Shown one piece after another: positions 10,386 through 23,924 of a stretch of 64,000 nt of DNA (positions are counted from its first letter, which is position 1; each line of letters opens with the position of its first letter). The stretch is from Aquilaria yunnanensis (taxonomy: Eukaryota; Streptophyta; Magnoliopsida; Malvales; Thymelaeaceae). Both the position numbers and the translations under genes were made by a program. The notes beneath the pieces were generated by a model, which had not been told where the DNA came from, ran no database searches, and saw only the letters and a list, made by a program, of their open reading frames with translations. Where the stretch lies: the NCBI GenBank assembly GCA_039654915.1, contig CM077599.1, positions 14,944,501 through 15,008,500 on the forward strand, in the 5' to 3' direction.

Positions 10386-12149
10386 GGCACAACAACTAAT
10401 AATTAAGTAGGGAGAAAAAGGTATGGTAACAAACTTGTAAATTACAATAAAGTGTGATAGTAGAGCGTGGGCTTGGTGTATTTTAGCCAGAGGCCTTGTT
10501 TTTTGCTTTACCAGATTTGGTTTCAAGTTTACTAAATCGAGAATAGAGTTTCTAAATAAAAAATAATCTAACATTTCGGTTGCAGCTGAGGTCACATTTT
10601 GATGCCTGGGAATACTTCCTCCATCTAAAAAATCGCTACAACATATTTTATTTTTGATAATTCTACATTTTCATAACATTTTTATATTTAGTAAATTACT
10701 CCATCATAGTATTATTTAAACTATCGTTTTAATATTTCACTTTTTTCTAATTTTCTCAATTCACCTGTAAGAAGTTAAAGATAAAAGTAAAAACAACACA
10801 TAAATTTTCTTCACTTTTTTTTTTATCTCCATATCAAACTAAAGAATTTAATAGATATGAGAGTGTTTTGAATTGAGTTTCATGTTTGAGTTGAGGTTAG
10901 GGAATTGGTTATGTTTGTTGGGGTTAGGGTTTTGGTTATGTTTGTCATCCATTCTTTCTCTTCAGTGGATAGACGAGACGGCAACAAACAAGAGTATCTA
11001 TAGAAATGGGTAGTGAGGACATGGGGACCATAAGTGAGCGAAATGATCATGTAAGCGCAATGTAGATTTGTGCTTGAGCTTAGGGGAGTAAGAGGTATTC
11101 CCGGTCTGGTCCTTTAGCTCCTGGCCATTTTAATAACCCTTGCTTACTTTTTATCCAATATCATCATCATCGAGCAGTCTTTCCAATTACAGTACAACCT
11201 ATGGAATGGTAAAGGAGACATGTTACTGGTGATTGGAGAATATAAAATCAATGGAACGAATTGTTCATAGCATCTTGCTACTTATATGGCATACAAATAT
11301 TAACATAGGAAGACTGCATATTTTCGTTATAAAACTTCACTTATTTTTTTATTTTAGTCTTAATTTTTTTTTTCTAAATGAATCCTAAAACTTTATAACT
11401 GTGTAAACAATTGGACCTAAAACATTCAGTTTTTTAATGAGTCCTAAAAGTTTGCAATTGTATAAGCAATTAATCCTAAAATTGATTACTTTTTTTACAT
11501 AAAATTTTTAATTAAAATTTAAACTGTTTGGTAACTACCGTTCAGTAAATTCAAACTATCAATAATTTTTTTAACCGTTAACGAATAATTTAAATTATTA
11601 ATTTTTTCTTTATATAAATTGTATTTATGTCTAATAATTGTCTTTTAGTATGATAGGCAAAGTGTTGGCTATTACAGAAACTTGTTGCCAATCTTATGTG
11701 GAGAGCATTGAAACTCCTACATATGAAGATAGTTTTAGAAGGCTATTGAGGGCATGCATTTCTAGGAGGGTCCTTTAGTGCTCAGTCAGCATTAATAACC
11801 AAAGAAATAAAGAAACAAGAGTGAGAGTGTGGAGAAATTGTGTCTTACCTTACTAGGTCGACAAAATGACCTTTTATTGTCGAAGAATTATGGCAATTAA
11901 AGGGAGTGAATTGTGAGAGATTCATGTCGATTGTGGGAAGATTGAGGAGAATCCTTGAATATAAAAGCTATGGAGAATATCATGGAGGATTATTTCACAA
12001 CCTCTTCAAGTGTGATTTTCTTGTCATTAGCAAAGATTGATCCCAAATTTCAAGGTGATTTATTGGAACAATAGCAGGGTGCATGTATTTGTAGCCATGA
12101 CCCTAGGTTAGTGTAATATGACCAGAACTTATGAGAGACTAAACATTCA

Positions 12150-12344
12150 AAATAAGATAACAACATATTCAAATTAATATGCATTAAAAAATATTCTTAA
12201 AAATGATGTTTAGAAACTGTAATTTTTAAAGTTTCATTTTCATAAAAAATATTCCTATTTTTATAATAAATTTTGAAAGAAATAAAATCATAAACTAATT
12301 ATTATGAATAGTAAAAAAGTTAATTTTTGTGAAAATGGAAGGAG
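12150..12344. mobile_element. Decayed Stowaway-like MITE, right half
   Basis: The segment ends in ATGGAAGGAG followed by TA, a Stowaway terminus plus target TA. Internal stretches (TTTAGAAACTGTA and the AAATAAAATCATAAACTAATT area) match the elements at 39050 and 39940. No clear left end was found, so it seems truncated. Confidence 0.4.
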
Positions 12345-12721
12345 TATGTAAAATATATTAATCTCTACTTACTATAAAAAATGAAAATTATTTTTTTAGC
12401 TGTCCAAGAAAAAAAAATGAAGTGTTTCATTTTGAAGAAATTTTTAATATTTAATTCACCTCGCTACCATTATTTAAATTCTTATTACACAAAACTCAAA
12501 AAGAATTTTTTTTTAATTTTTTAATATTCATTAACATTCTCACAACATAAAACCTTAAAATGAATAATTTTTTAATCACCATTTTAACTCTTATTGCATA
12601 TAATCTAAAAAGGAATTTTTTAATTTTAGTTTCAGGGGTAAAAATAAAAAATAGCATAAACTACATATACCTTAATCTCTATGTCAAAAAAATGTATTAT
12701 CCTTTATGAGACAAACGAAGT

Positions 12722-12905
12722 ATTCATCCCTGATCCTCTTGGCATAATGGTTAAGGTTTAAGGAGACATTTGAAGAAATTTAGGGCTTGATTTCAAACTT
12801 CAGCCCTAACTTGACCTTTTTTGAATGTTTGATATTTTAGAGTGTAACTTGAACCTAAACATTCTACGTGGAATGGTTCATTACATTGTCAACTGAATTA
12901 GGAGC
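12722..12905 (+). mobile_element. Possible tRNA-derived SINE fragment
   Basis: The segment shows a box A-like TGGCATAATGGTTAAGG and, about 40 bp on, a box B-like GGCTTGATTTCAAAC. This is the layout of tRNA-derived SINE heads. No clear tail or target duplication is seen, and it is not a foldable tRNA gene. Confidence 0.35.
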
Positions 12906-14990
12906 GTTGGAAAAATATCAAAAAAATTGATATTTCATTCTCCTTTCATATAGTAATAACGAGGTATGTTGGCCCACACGATGTAACAGATATTTTTTTA
13001 CAATAATTTAGTATGAAAAATTTAAATAATAAATAATTAAAAAATATGAGAAAAAATAATTAAAGTTAAACTAACCTGAACAATAACTAAAATTAGGTAA
13101 ATAAAAACATAACATTATATGTATTTTGAAATAATGTATACTTTTGCCATTAAAAATAATTCACTAAAAATTTCCTACTTTTATCAACTTAAATTCTAAT
13201 TTTTAATATCAATGAGAAATTTATTTAGAAAAATTTACTTTCAATTTTAGCAATTATGGACCAAATTATTCTATTAAACCATAGAGAATAATTCATATTG
13301 TAAAACGCAATCATGAATAATAAAATAATATGATTGAAACACAAAATTGTGCTTAATTTGTGTTAGTAAATTTACAACTTAACCATTAATGTAATAAAGA
13401 TAAAAATGAAAAAAATAATCAAAGTCAAAACAATCAGAACCATATCCAGAAGTAAGCAAATTATAATAATTAATTTTTTATTTTGAAAAACAAAATTAAA
13501 GAAAAGCAACAAAAAAAAGTTTGAACCAAGGCATAAAATTGAAAAACATTAGGTATTAAAGGCTTAACAATTGATTTAATGAATGTAAACAAATGGCTTA
13601 ACACAAAAATAAATAAATTATGATATCTGTTGTCTTACTTAAAAATATAGTACATAAAAACAATGAAAAAAATTGGGGACCAAGAGAATAAATAGAAAGA
13701 ATCTAGCTAAATATTTATTAAATTTGGGGACTAAAATAAAAGATTGATGGAACATTGAGACTAACATGGAAAAGAGTAGAAGCTTAGGGATTAAATTGAC
13801 ATTTAACTAGACAACCTAAAATTGGATAAATTGCAAAAATGGGCTCTAAAAAGTGTGAGCACCTGGTGAAAAGGGCATCGAATTTAAAGAATAGTGAATT
13901 GCGTCTGAAAAAGGGGGGGGGGAGAGGAAAAAAATTATTTATCTTCAATGATGAATAGTGAAAATCCCACAATTTTTAAAATTAAGCGAAGCATGTGGGA
14001 CCAACGTGTTGCATAGGTACATTCTATGGCAACATTAGCAATAATATAATCAATCTAAGTAATTGATGGAATAATGTAAAAGGATAAGGCTTATATTGAC
14101 ATTAAGTAAAATCAGAGTATAAATAATTATAAATATACAGAGTAGTTAGCTGAATATATGTTTATATAATGTCAAAAAAGTATTAAAGATAACAAATGAA
14201 AAATGATTAAAGCAATTCTATCAATCAATTCAATAAAACCATTATGAGAAAGAAAGTTTATGGAATTCATGGTGTAGGATAACATTGCATAATATACATA
14301 CATGAGTTTTCCAGATTTTTACTTAGTAATGAATTAGTGATAAAATAAAATCTTTTAAGAATCATGCACTCATGCATAATACAAATTATTCATCTATTTC
14401 AACTAATAAAAACTTTAAATCAAATATGTGTAAAACACTCATACATTATGAAAAATGTGTATTTATTTCAACTAATTAAAACTTTGAATCAAATAGATAT
14501 AATTAAAAATCTGAGTCAAACAATGCAAAAGAAAAAACATGTGGTATTTAATATGGTTAATATAAGCATGTCATTCACTTTCATTTAAGGTTTTATCATC
14601 TTAAATTTAAATATGTCATCAAAATTTTTGTTTTCTTAAAAGTTCATGGCATGTATCTGAAAGCCTCTCATACGTGCGACCAGGGATCTAGATAGCTATT
14701 TTTCTTTCTCCTTAAAAACCTTTGACTTTTGGTATATACAAAAATTTTGAATCGCAAAAGGAAAAGGTTTGTGAAGATCATGAAAGTTAGGGACTATTAT
14801 GGTAGAAATGTTATAACTAGGGACTAAATGAGAGATTTGACCATTTTGTTGGAGAGGAAAAAAATTGAAACATGTCAAAAAAGGGATAAAATACTCTTGG
14901 GTCATTGTAATGTTTATTTGGTCAGTAATATTCCCACAATCTTTTTGATGTGACAATCATGTTACAATAGCAAATGGTCTACTCTATAGC

Positions 14991-16242
14991 TAGGGGTGGA
15001 GCCAGGATTTTAAGTTAAGGGGGGCTAGACTTTATTTGAAAAATGTTAGAGAACCAAGAAATAGAAATATTTCCATAATGCAAAAAGAAAATAACAAAAA
15101 TAACTTAAAATCTATTAAAATGTTATGTTTATATGTTATACATTTCCAAAATAGTAAGTAAAACTTACTAAATCTCAGTTTTCATTCATATAATGAATCG
15201 ATGATCATAAGCTTTAAATCCATATCAAATCTCCAACTTCCCAATCAACGAAAAATTAGTTATATTATTATACATGTATACATGTTCAATTAATATCACA
15301 TAGCAAATAAAAAGATATATAATACTTTGTGCATCTTGAGGTGGGCATGCCTTTCTTTCAATGTATAAAAACAATTTATTATCTTGTCTATTGAAAAGGT
15401 CTCAACAATATCTCTTTCAATATAAATAATCAAATGATTCTTGAGAAAATCATCATTCATGCTACTACTAAGTATTGTTTTCATAATTTTCATTACTGAA
15501 AATGCTCGTTTTGTTGTAGTGGTCAAACAAGAAGAGTTACTATAAGACTAAACAATCTGTTCACTAAGAGATAAATTTTTTACTTTCATGTTTTCTTTAG
15601 TCCTCTACATAATTCAAATATTGTAGATACATTTTTCAACTGTGGATAGCGGGGCAAATTATGCTCATAATACTGTAGTTAATACTTCAAATGAATCTTT
15701 TATTGTTTAGTGAAATCTGAAGGATACAAACTTGTCAGTTAATCTACATATGTTCTCAATATTAAAAGACTTATAGAAATCTCTGGGATCTAAAGCAACA
15801 CTAAGAAGAAAAAGCTCTGTCATCTGTTTACTAACTGACTTTCTCTATTTCTCCTAAGAAACACCTTGGTTAATGCAAAATTTTGCAAAAGAAGTGGAAA
15901 GGTTGTAGTTTTACATTTCTAACTTTTTAAAATATAATTAATTAATTTTTAGTAAGAGAGTAAAATTAATTGTTTGATGTTGGACTTTTCTTACATTTCT
16001 CACACAAATCAATCACATGTATTTATGTATAATTTTAGTGACATAGAGAAAATTATTACCATTTTACATATATAATTCATAAAATTGTTATTATGTTTTA
16101 TAATTAAAAAAATGAGAGGGGCCATAAAAAATATAATATAATTTTTTTATCTTTATTTTTACATATACATATATATAATACATATAATTTTTAAAAATGT
16201 TGAGGGGGCCGAGCACCCAAGCCCTTATTGCCTCCGCCATTG
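14991..16242 (-). mobile_element. Internally deleted hAT transposon with perfect 8 bp target duplication
   Basis: Ends TAGGGGTGGAGCC (left) and CAATGGCGGAGGC (right end, reverse complement) form a short imperfect terminal inverted repeat. The flanks are identical 8 bp copies, TCTATAGC, at 14983-14990 and 16243-16250. An 8 bp duplication is the hAT hallmark. Inside is a minus-strand remnant of the transposase C-terminus (15296-15526). At 1252 bp it is far too short for a full transposase, so it is an internally deleted copy. Confidence 0.85.
15296..15820 (-). pseudogene. hAT transposase C-terminal remnant (dimerisation region)
   Basis: The ORF at 15526-15296 encodes TTTTKRAFSVMKIMKT followed by NHLIIYIERDI. 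This matches the hAT C-terminal dimerisation signature (T.ERAFS.MK....L...M.d..L...L..YIE.d) of plant transposases related to zinc-finger MYM-type proteins. Upstream codons to about 15820 read like the preceding transposase segment (including ENICRLTD) but with stops and frame changes. The DDE catalytic region is absent. Confidence 0.75.
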
Positions 16243-16540
16243 TCTATAGCTAGTAACAGCAGGTGAAAGTGGTGGAGCATTATGACAGACGTGTAATATT
16301 TAGAGACCAAAAAGAGGGTTTGGCCGTAAAATAGAAGAAGCAAAAAATAGTGTAGCTATTGTTGATGAATCGTAAAACTTCTTCTAGAGAATATACTATA
16401 ACTATAATAATATAATATAATATAATGTCTGATCCCCCTGGCCCCTGCACACTAATAATACTGACGCTGCTGAATAAACAAGAAAAACTAAATGTTGCCC
16501 CTTGTTAATGAGCTAACAGCTGTCAGCTGCCTCCGTTTCC

Positions 16541-19500
16541 ATGGCCCAAGTTTCTCTCGCCTCTCTCCCCTCTCTATGCTCGCCTTCCGTGTTGTTTCTC
16601 CCTCCTCCAACGCCACCTAGTTCGCGGATCTTCTTCTGCCGCTCCGTAATCGAGCCCTCGTCATCCGCCGCCTCCATTTCCGCATCCTATCCGAACCCCG
16701 ACCCGATTCCGAAGGTCGTCGTCACCAGAGAACGCGGCAAAAACGGCAAGCTCGTCGCTGCTCTGGTTCGTACTACTAACTAACTACTCAATTCCTTTCC
16801 CTTTTTCTGCATTATTCATTGATTTGCTGGTTAGGCGCCTGGAAAATAGAATCTTACTGGATTTCGTGGAACGCTGGAAGCAGTATGTTATGTTGTTAAA
16901 TGTCTTTCTTTCGGAGGAAACCTTATTTAAAAGACACAGTAGAAAGTCTCACTCTCAGATCGGCAATGTCTTTGGTCTTGACTTAGTGTTGTTTTCTTCA
17001 AGACGCATTTATGTGTAGTTCGTGATTTTTCAGAATCACAAGTTCTGTTACTGAAAAGTAAACTCTGGAAAAATAAAAACTGCAAAAGATAAGATGATTT
17101 TTCCCAAAAAAAGTTGTCACAATTGAATTATTTTCTTGGTACATTGGATTATAAAATTATGGAAATAAAGTATCCTGTTTGCCATAGTGTTACTGAAATG
17201 TGACGAAAGAAAAAAAAAAAGAGGGAAACAGAGGGTTTTTCTCTTTTGGGAAGCTACAAGGCTCTTGTACTCCATCATGAGAAATTCAATAGAATTCAGG
17301 GACATGAGTGCATTTTGATATGTTGGATGCTTAAGAAATCTAGTTGGGACCAAAGCACGATTGATCACTTGATACATCGACATGCATTAGATTAGAAAGT
17401 CGGTTGTGGCTCTTAACTTGGATAGGTCATACTTTGATTTTAAGCTCTGTCAAGTTCCTTTATCAAAAGCTAATTTTGCTAAAATGGCAAATCTTCATTG
17501 TTTTGAATGCGTTTATCTGAAAGTTGGGCATATGTTGTTTGTTCAGGTATATGCTATGATGATTTTCACAGAGAATCCTCTGAGTTGAATGATGAAACTT
17601 TGTCCTGAAAATCAACTTTGAATAAATAGAATTTTTTTTTTGTTCTCCCCATAGAAGTGCTATAGGAAAAAAAAACAGACGCCAATTCAATTGATTTCTT
17701 CTTGGCTGAACTTGTTAAACATTTATTTGTTAATGATCTATTCGGCACAATTATGTTTAAGACCAGACTGTTGTTCCCTATGGGCCAATTGGCAAAACCT
17801 TTTAAAAATTTTATATTCCTCATAGATTAAGAGTTAGTTGATGAGCTGGGAAGGCAAGGTTGTAGCAATATTCTAATTTATCGTGCTCTGTACAATTTCA
17901 TAGTGATATTTCTTAAACTAGCCATGTTAGTCTGTTTGCTATTGATCCCTTTTTTTTGGCTCATCCACGCAATGCTTTAATTTTTGCCAAGTAAATGTAT
18001 CCTAAAGTGGGATATTATATCTATTCTGTTTATATAGCCTAAATATTTTATGGAGAATAATACTGGGTACTCTGAATACAGGCAAGACATGGGATTGATT
18101 GTTTTGAGCTTCCCTTAATTCAGCATACTAAAGGACCTGACTTGGGTAGACTTGCTTCTATCTTAATTGGTGAGTTTTGGTGCTGCATGGTTTAGAAATA
18201 TATTTATGCTCAATGTTCTGCTTTGCCGTGTTCTGTTTTTCTATGTTTTTGTCTGAGTTAAAAATAAGCCGGATGGAGCTAGCTTTAGCTTTTTCACTGA
18301 TGGAGTTCTGCATTTTCAGCAGTATGTAAGTCAAATTAAGCTGCACAACTCTATGCTCGAGCTGTTTGACAGCAATGTTTCTCAGTTTGAGTTTGCTTCA
18401 TATAAGAGTGTTCTACTAACTACTCAAGCTTGTTACTAAAGGTTGAGCTAAAGCTCAATATTAGTGTGTGTGACAAAGTATATCATATAAAGTTACTTGT
18501 CTAGGTCCACACACTAGAGTGCGCATTCTGAAGGTTGTAACTTGAACATGTTTTTAGATACGCTTGAGTACAAAACACCGAGCTGAGCTGCAGAAGTCAA
18601 TTAGCAGCCACTAAATTCATTAAAGTATGCATTATTTTGCATCAGCGGGAAATAAAATGATTTATTGATTAATCTGAAAGACAAAATGACCACTCCTTTT
18701 CTTTTTTGTGGAACTATGCCTGTAAACTTTATGTATGCACACACACACACACACACACACACATGTAGGTTAGTGATCTACCTATTTTCAATTGGACCTA
18801 GGACACCCGTACCTTTTAGGAAAAGTCTTGAACAGTTGTGTAATTTCATTTGCTCAAGTTTGTGTTATGAACAGCGAACATAATTGTCCATCTTTGTTCA
18901 TATGATGCTTTGTGACGATGGCAGAAACACAATTCGACTGGATTGTGATTACATCTCCTGAGGCTGGTTCAGTCTTTTTAGAGGCATGGAAGTAAGGATT
19001 ATTTCGTTGCAAGATGCTGCTTGACCTTATATGGATGTTGGATCCTACTTATTGGTTTTCTTTTTGGTTCTCGCTCTTTTTGTCTAATTATGAGGTTAGA
19101 ATTTTGGGGTTAATTTTTTTTTGATAGGGCAGCAGGAACCCCACAAGTTAGAGTAGCTGTTGTTGGATCTGGTACAGAAAGCACTTTTCAGGATGTAATG
19201 AAATCAATGAACCATTTACTCAATATTGCATTTTCTCCATCAAAAGGTGCTGGTGCTTTGTATATTTACAAGCTCATTGGTGTACATATTTATATGCACT
19301 TCTGTATACGTTTTCTCCACTCATGCACTGAAACTTTCCCATATATCCTATTTGAACTAAAAAAATCTTCTTTTTGGTTATCCTCATTCAGCGACTGCCA
19401 AGGTTTTGGCTGCAGAGCTTCCGAATGATGGGAAAAAAACCTGCAGAGTCTTATATCCTGCTTCAGTCAAGGCTAGTAATGAGATTGGTACGCGAAGCTT

Positions 19501-22012
19501 TTGTGGCTAAATGTCTTGGAGCTATTTAAACTTTGCTGCATCATATACGGAGATGATATAATTGCTTGTCCCTTTTTAAACTTGAATTTTTACGTAACAG
19601 GCTTAATTGGTCTATAATTGCAAATTGCAGGGAAAAAAAAAGTGATGCATTCCAAGTTACCAAAGTATACATGTATTTACTTTTGGATCTAAGCTTAGTT
19701 GATTTGCTGTCAAGACATATCTATCTAGAACTAGTGGGACGTGTGTTCTAGTTCTTTTGACCCCATTTCCTATTGTAGCCCTATTCATGTGTGGTTATTT
19801 TTTAAATCGAATTCTTTTTGAAACCTAAATAGTTGAACAAAACTCAAGAGACAATCTATTTGTTTGACGTCTTTCAAGAAAGGAAGAAGGAAATAATTTT
19901 TGGCCCTAGGCTTTATGCTTATTTTATCAATAAATATGCTTGTGGGCTTCCATTGTATGCTGCATGATGCTTGTATACGCACACAGACGTTATACTGTGA
20001 TTTTTATTTGATCAGTTATTTATAATGGGACTATGATCGACTTTGACAACTTTGTTCTCTTGTATTAACTCTTAAAATCATGCTTTGAGTTTGAGATTCA
20101 CATATCTAAGGACCTTGAGAAAGTTAACCAGGCACTTCCTCATATTTGCTGCAGAAGAAGGACTTTCTAATCGTGGATTTGAGGTTTTGCGGCTAAACAC
20201 ATATACAACTGTAAGTAATTCGCAGCTGATGTACACATTGTCCAGCTACATCTTGTTGAAGTATTTTCCTTAACCTGTTTCTTAGGTAAAAATCATCCTA
20301 ATTAACCTTTTTCTTTTCCTTTTTTTTTTTGTGAAAAAAATATACTTCCTCCGTCACACAAATGTTGCTTCATTTGGTTTGACTCAGAAATTAAGAGGGT
20401 GGAGAAACTTTGTGTGTTGTTTCCACTATTGCCTTTAACTTTTTGCATGTAAATCAAGAAAGTTGGAAAAAGTGGATATTAAAACTATAGTTTGAAGGGT
20501 AGTATGGTAAAGTAAGTTACTAAATATGGAAATGTTGCAAAGACTTAAGATGGTCCAAAAAGGAAAATGGAGCAATATTGGTGGGACGGAAGGAGTAATA
20601 CATGAGCAAGGCGAAGAGGGAAGTGAAGATTTACTGCTGGATATCAGGGGGTCTTGGACCCAGAAAAAGAAAAAATATATTTAAGCCTTGGACTTTGCGA
20701 TGACAACCAAAAGGCTTAACCATTGGTTGAACTGTTCCCCTTTTGTCTTTGAAGGAAGCGTATCTAAATAAGATAAACCATGATACTAGAATGTCTTATA
20801 TTTTCTGGCTGAGGTTTCTATTAATTGTTCGTTTATGTTGAGGCCTAAGTTGTTACATTTCATTTTTTTCTGTTCCTGGTGTTTTGATAATTCAACTCAG
20901 GTTCCAGTTCGTCATGTTGACCATAGAACCCTTAAGAGAGCTCTGTCTGTACCTGTTGTTACTGTTGCTTCACCTTCTGCAGTTAGGTAAGTTTTTAAAG
21001 ATACTCATCATTGTCCATATCGATATCTGGACCAAAAATAAAAAATTTATTAACAATATCATTCTTGATTTGAAGTTATAGCTTGACAATTCTTTGACCA
21101 TCATCATGACAATCAGCTTTCTTATTTAACATCTTGTCCACAATTCCTTAGTGCAGGTTATGGGTGAAAGTGGTGTGGGTATGAATCATGTGTGTTTGAA
21201 GAAATTACTCCATCAAACCTAAAAAGGAGGAGGTTAAAAATAAAATGAAAAAAGATTCCAGTATGATTCTCATCGTTATCAAAACCATCACCATTACTAA
21301 TGTTTTCTGAGAGTCATCACCACGGCCGCCATAGTAATCATCATCCATTTATAATGAGATTCTTTGAAGGATTTATCTAATTATTAAGGAAAAAACGTAA
21401 CCACCCCATTCTGTCAAAATATTGGTACATTATTAGAGGTTGATGCTGTTCAAATAAATTTGAATCCCTACTCATACTGGAGAAGTTTCATTATTGGCTA
21501 GTTTTCTACATATATTTAGTTTATGAACCTTTTGTTGCAACAGAGCCTGGGCCGATCTTATTCAAGAACCTGATTGCTGGAGTAATTCAGTTGCCTGTAT
21601 TGGTGAGACAACCGCAATGGCTGCAAGAAGCTTAGGCTTGAGAAATGTTTATTACCCAATGCAACCTGGTCTTGATGGGTAATCCCTCATACCATCTCCT
21701 ATTGTACATGTTGGCAGTCTATTACACTGTTATATAATTGATTTGTTATATACGTGTGATAGTGATTATTATCAAACTTGACAAGGATCCAGCCTTCAGT
21801 AGCCAACACTGTCAATATTCATCTTGATCTTAAAATTAATTGCTTTTTACCTCACAATTCCTCTCGCCTCTCTTATGCATTTGTGAGCCTCTTTTCCTAC
21901 TTTACAAGGAATTGTATTGAGTAAATACAGATGCTGACTCTGTTAGCCTGGAATGGTTGACAGATGGGTTGGTAGCATCCTTGAAGCCCTGAGAGCAAAT
22001 AACCACCTCTGA
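16541..22012 (+). CDS. UROS: Uroporphyrinogen-III synthase, chloroplastic
   Basis: Nine exons: 16541-16765, 18082-18169, 18925-18991, 19128-19246, 19392-19487, 20155-20210, 20901-20986, 21544-21678, 21964-22012. All junctions are GT-AG and in phase, giving 306 residues. The enzyme closes and isomerises hydroxymethylbilane to uroporphyrinogen III, the branch point for heme and chlorophyll. Residues 1 to ~55 are Ser/Pro-rich and look like a plastid transit peptide. The HEM4 fold follows: [98 protein letters not shown]. Order and motifs agree with Arabidopsis HEMD as I remember it. Intron 1 is long (1.3 kb); intron 6 holds a Stowaway MITE. The gene looks intact. Confidence 0.95.
18738..18763. 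repeat. (CA)n microsatellite in UROS intron 2
   Basis: Thirteen uninterrupted CA units lie in the intron between exons 2 and 3 of UROS. It would be a natural length-polymorphism marker. Confidence 0.95.
20345..20595. mobile_element. Stowaway MITE inside UROS intron 6
   Basis: A 251 bp element flanked by TA on both sides (20343-20344, 20596-20597). Terminal inverted repeats are about 30 bp: CTTCCTCCGTCACACAAATG at the left, CTCCTTCCGTCCCACCAATA as the reverse complement of the right end. TA targets and CTCCCTCCGTCC-like ends define Stowaway (Tc1/mariner-derived) MITEs. It has no coding capacity. Confidence 0.9.
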
Positions 22013-23924
22013 ATGTAAGGTTTTACTTGTGTAAATTACATGCTGTGAAAAAGATGTTTGCTTTGTTGAGAACAAGCATGCTATTCTGCTATTCCTTAAA
22101 TCAATTATTTGCAGGTTCTCTGAGCCATGCCAAGAAGAAAGGCTAGCACACAGTTAACTGTTGATGTTTTGTCTATCGATGTAAACTGGAGGGATCAAAT
22201 AAAGAGAAGTTTACCAGACAGTGGGAAAGCAATTGGCCAAGGTTGGTGCCTTGGAGTGATATTTCATGTACGTAAGCATTTATTTGTGGTTAGTGAATAG
22301 GTTTTTGTGGTATTATTGTTGTAGCAGTCCTTACTTTATGCACTCGTTCAATGGAACCTGTGTGCCTATAAATGAAGATGTAATTCTTCTATGGTTGTAA
22401 TTTAGCGTTTTTTTTTCCTGTTTCTTATAGTAATAGCATTGTATATTTACAGCCCATCAATCATACTTCCATTTTAGCTAAAAGTTTGCGTTGTTTACAG
22501 CTAATTACTCTGGTTCCCAATCTAGCATACATTTATGCAGTATGCGCACATATAATTGTACAGAAGCTGTTTGTGTTGGTAATGGAATTTAGGAAATAGA
22601 AATGAATAACATTCAAGGCTTGGTGTTACAGCTTGAGTGAGGTGATACGATGTATCCATGGTTGTTGTAGGACATGGAGGGAATTTAGGAAACAGAAATA
22701 ATTACCATTTGATTAGGCAACATCATGGAAAAGAATGCATGACAGTAGCAGCCTTGATGTTATGTAGTCATTGGGGGAGGGGGAGGACTTTTTGTTAGAG
22801 GGAGTTCATTCTTCAGACGTTGGCACATAACAAAATGCTGTGCTTGCACTACTGCTTCAACATGAGTAGGTTTCTATTAGCCATCATCAGATTAAACTAG
22901 CTATACCTAGGACCAGTGTTTTGAAAATTGTTTGATTCGAGGTGTTGAACTGTTAAACTTGAGGATGATGGTTTGTGAGTAATTGCTTACAGCAGCTGAA
23001 GCAGTTGGACTAGGTTTTTAGGCTGATGTAGCATAATTGTTGTGTTGCCGATGCCTCCCCACTTTGCCAAGTCTGACTCCGACTAACTGGGATAGTCATT
23101 GCAAGTGCTTGAATATTGATCGCCTGCCCCTGTTCCTATCTTCTTGAGGTAGTGTCATAAAATGCAAAGTCATTTGCATATCTTGTAGCAGTATAGGAGT
23201 CCAGCAATCTCATTGTGTGCTTTAAAATCTGAAACCATGCATATTAAAGATATTGCAGCATAATTCCATTGATGTAGATGATGTTTTATTTGACTAAAGC
23301 AGAAGGTTGGTGTGAAACAAACTTGCGTTTATCACGGTGAAAGTTAAGTTTATGGTGGTTACCGGAGATCCAAGATGACAACCGCTCCTGTTCCCGGCGT
23401 ATGGTATGGGCCCAAAAGAAAAGGTTTCAAGTAGGTTTCAGTGTCATGCCTGTGGTGCTTTACTTGTTCTGTATCTGTTAGACACCAGTTATCATAGGCG
23501 ACTTAATTTGTTTCGTTTCTATCTGCAAAGGGTGGTGTCGGCGGCGACTAACCTCCTCTTTCACCTATTACTCTGTCGCCTCAACTGTGACCTCGTTCCA
23601 ATTGATTTTTTCCCCGTAATTGCAGCTTCTACTATACATAGACTCAACTGTTTAAGCCCCGTGTCCGGTGATGCCACAAGCGCCACCGTGTTAATGCATC
23701 CAAATCCATCAGAATCACAACGAATCTGATGATGTGGATGCCACGGAATTGAGATACCGATTAAGATTGTGGAAAATCAAACTCTGGAAGTTGGGCTACA
23801 GGTCTGATCGCATTTGGTGGAATGAAAATTAAGCTCACGCCAAGAACAATGATGGAACTTTAGAAACAGCAATTTTCATTCCATACTCCCTAAACCCGCT
23901 GTTTCTAAAATTGTTTTTTCAAGA
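22013..23924. other. UROS 3' region and intergenic DNA
   Basis: A 3' untranslated intron is possible, from the GTAAGG just after the stop (about 22015) to the TTGCAG before 22114. Candidate AATAAA-type signals (CAAATAAAGAG near 22196) follow. The rest to 23924 shows no recognisable gene: a plus-strand ORF at 23406-23729 has no known domain and no supporting context. Confidence 0.5.

Larger units (their letters stand above)
10386..14982. other. AT-rich intergenic stretch without a recognisable gene
   Basis: Mostly A/T-rich, with many poly-A and poly-T runs and no ORF showing a known domain. It holds a Stowaway-like end near 10612 (TACTTCCTCCATC), diverged direct repeats around 11380-11490, short AT-rich direct repeats at about 12465-12512 and 12577-12620, the MITE remnant at 12150 and the SINE-like segment at 12722. 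Everything else is unassigned. Confidence 0.6.

Noticed and set aside
12722..12800. A tRNA gene
   Set aside because: Box A and box B resemble a tRNA, but no cloverleaf with paired acceptor and anticodon arms can be formed. A SINE head is more likely.
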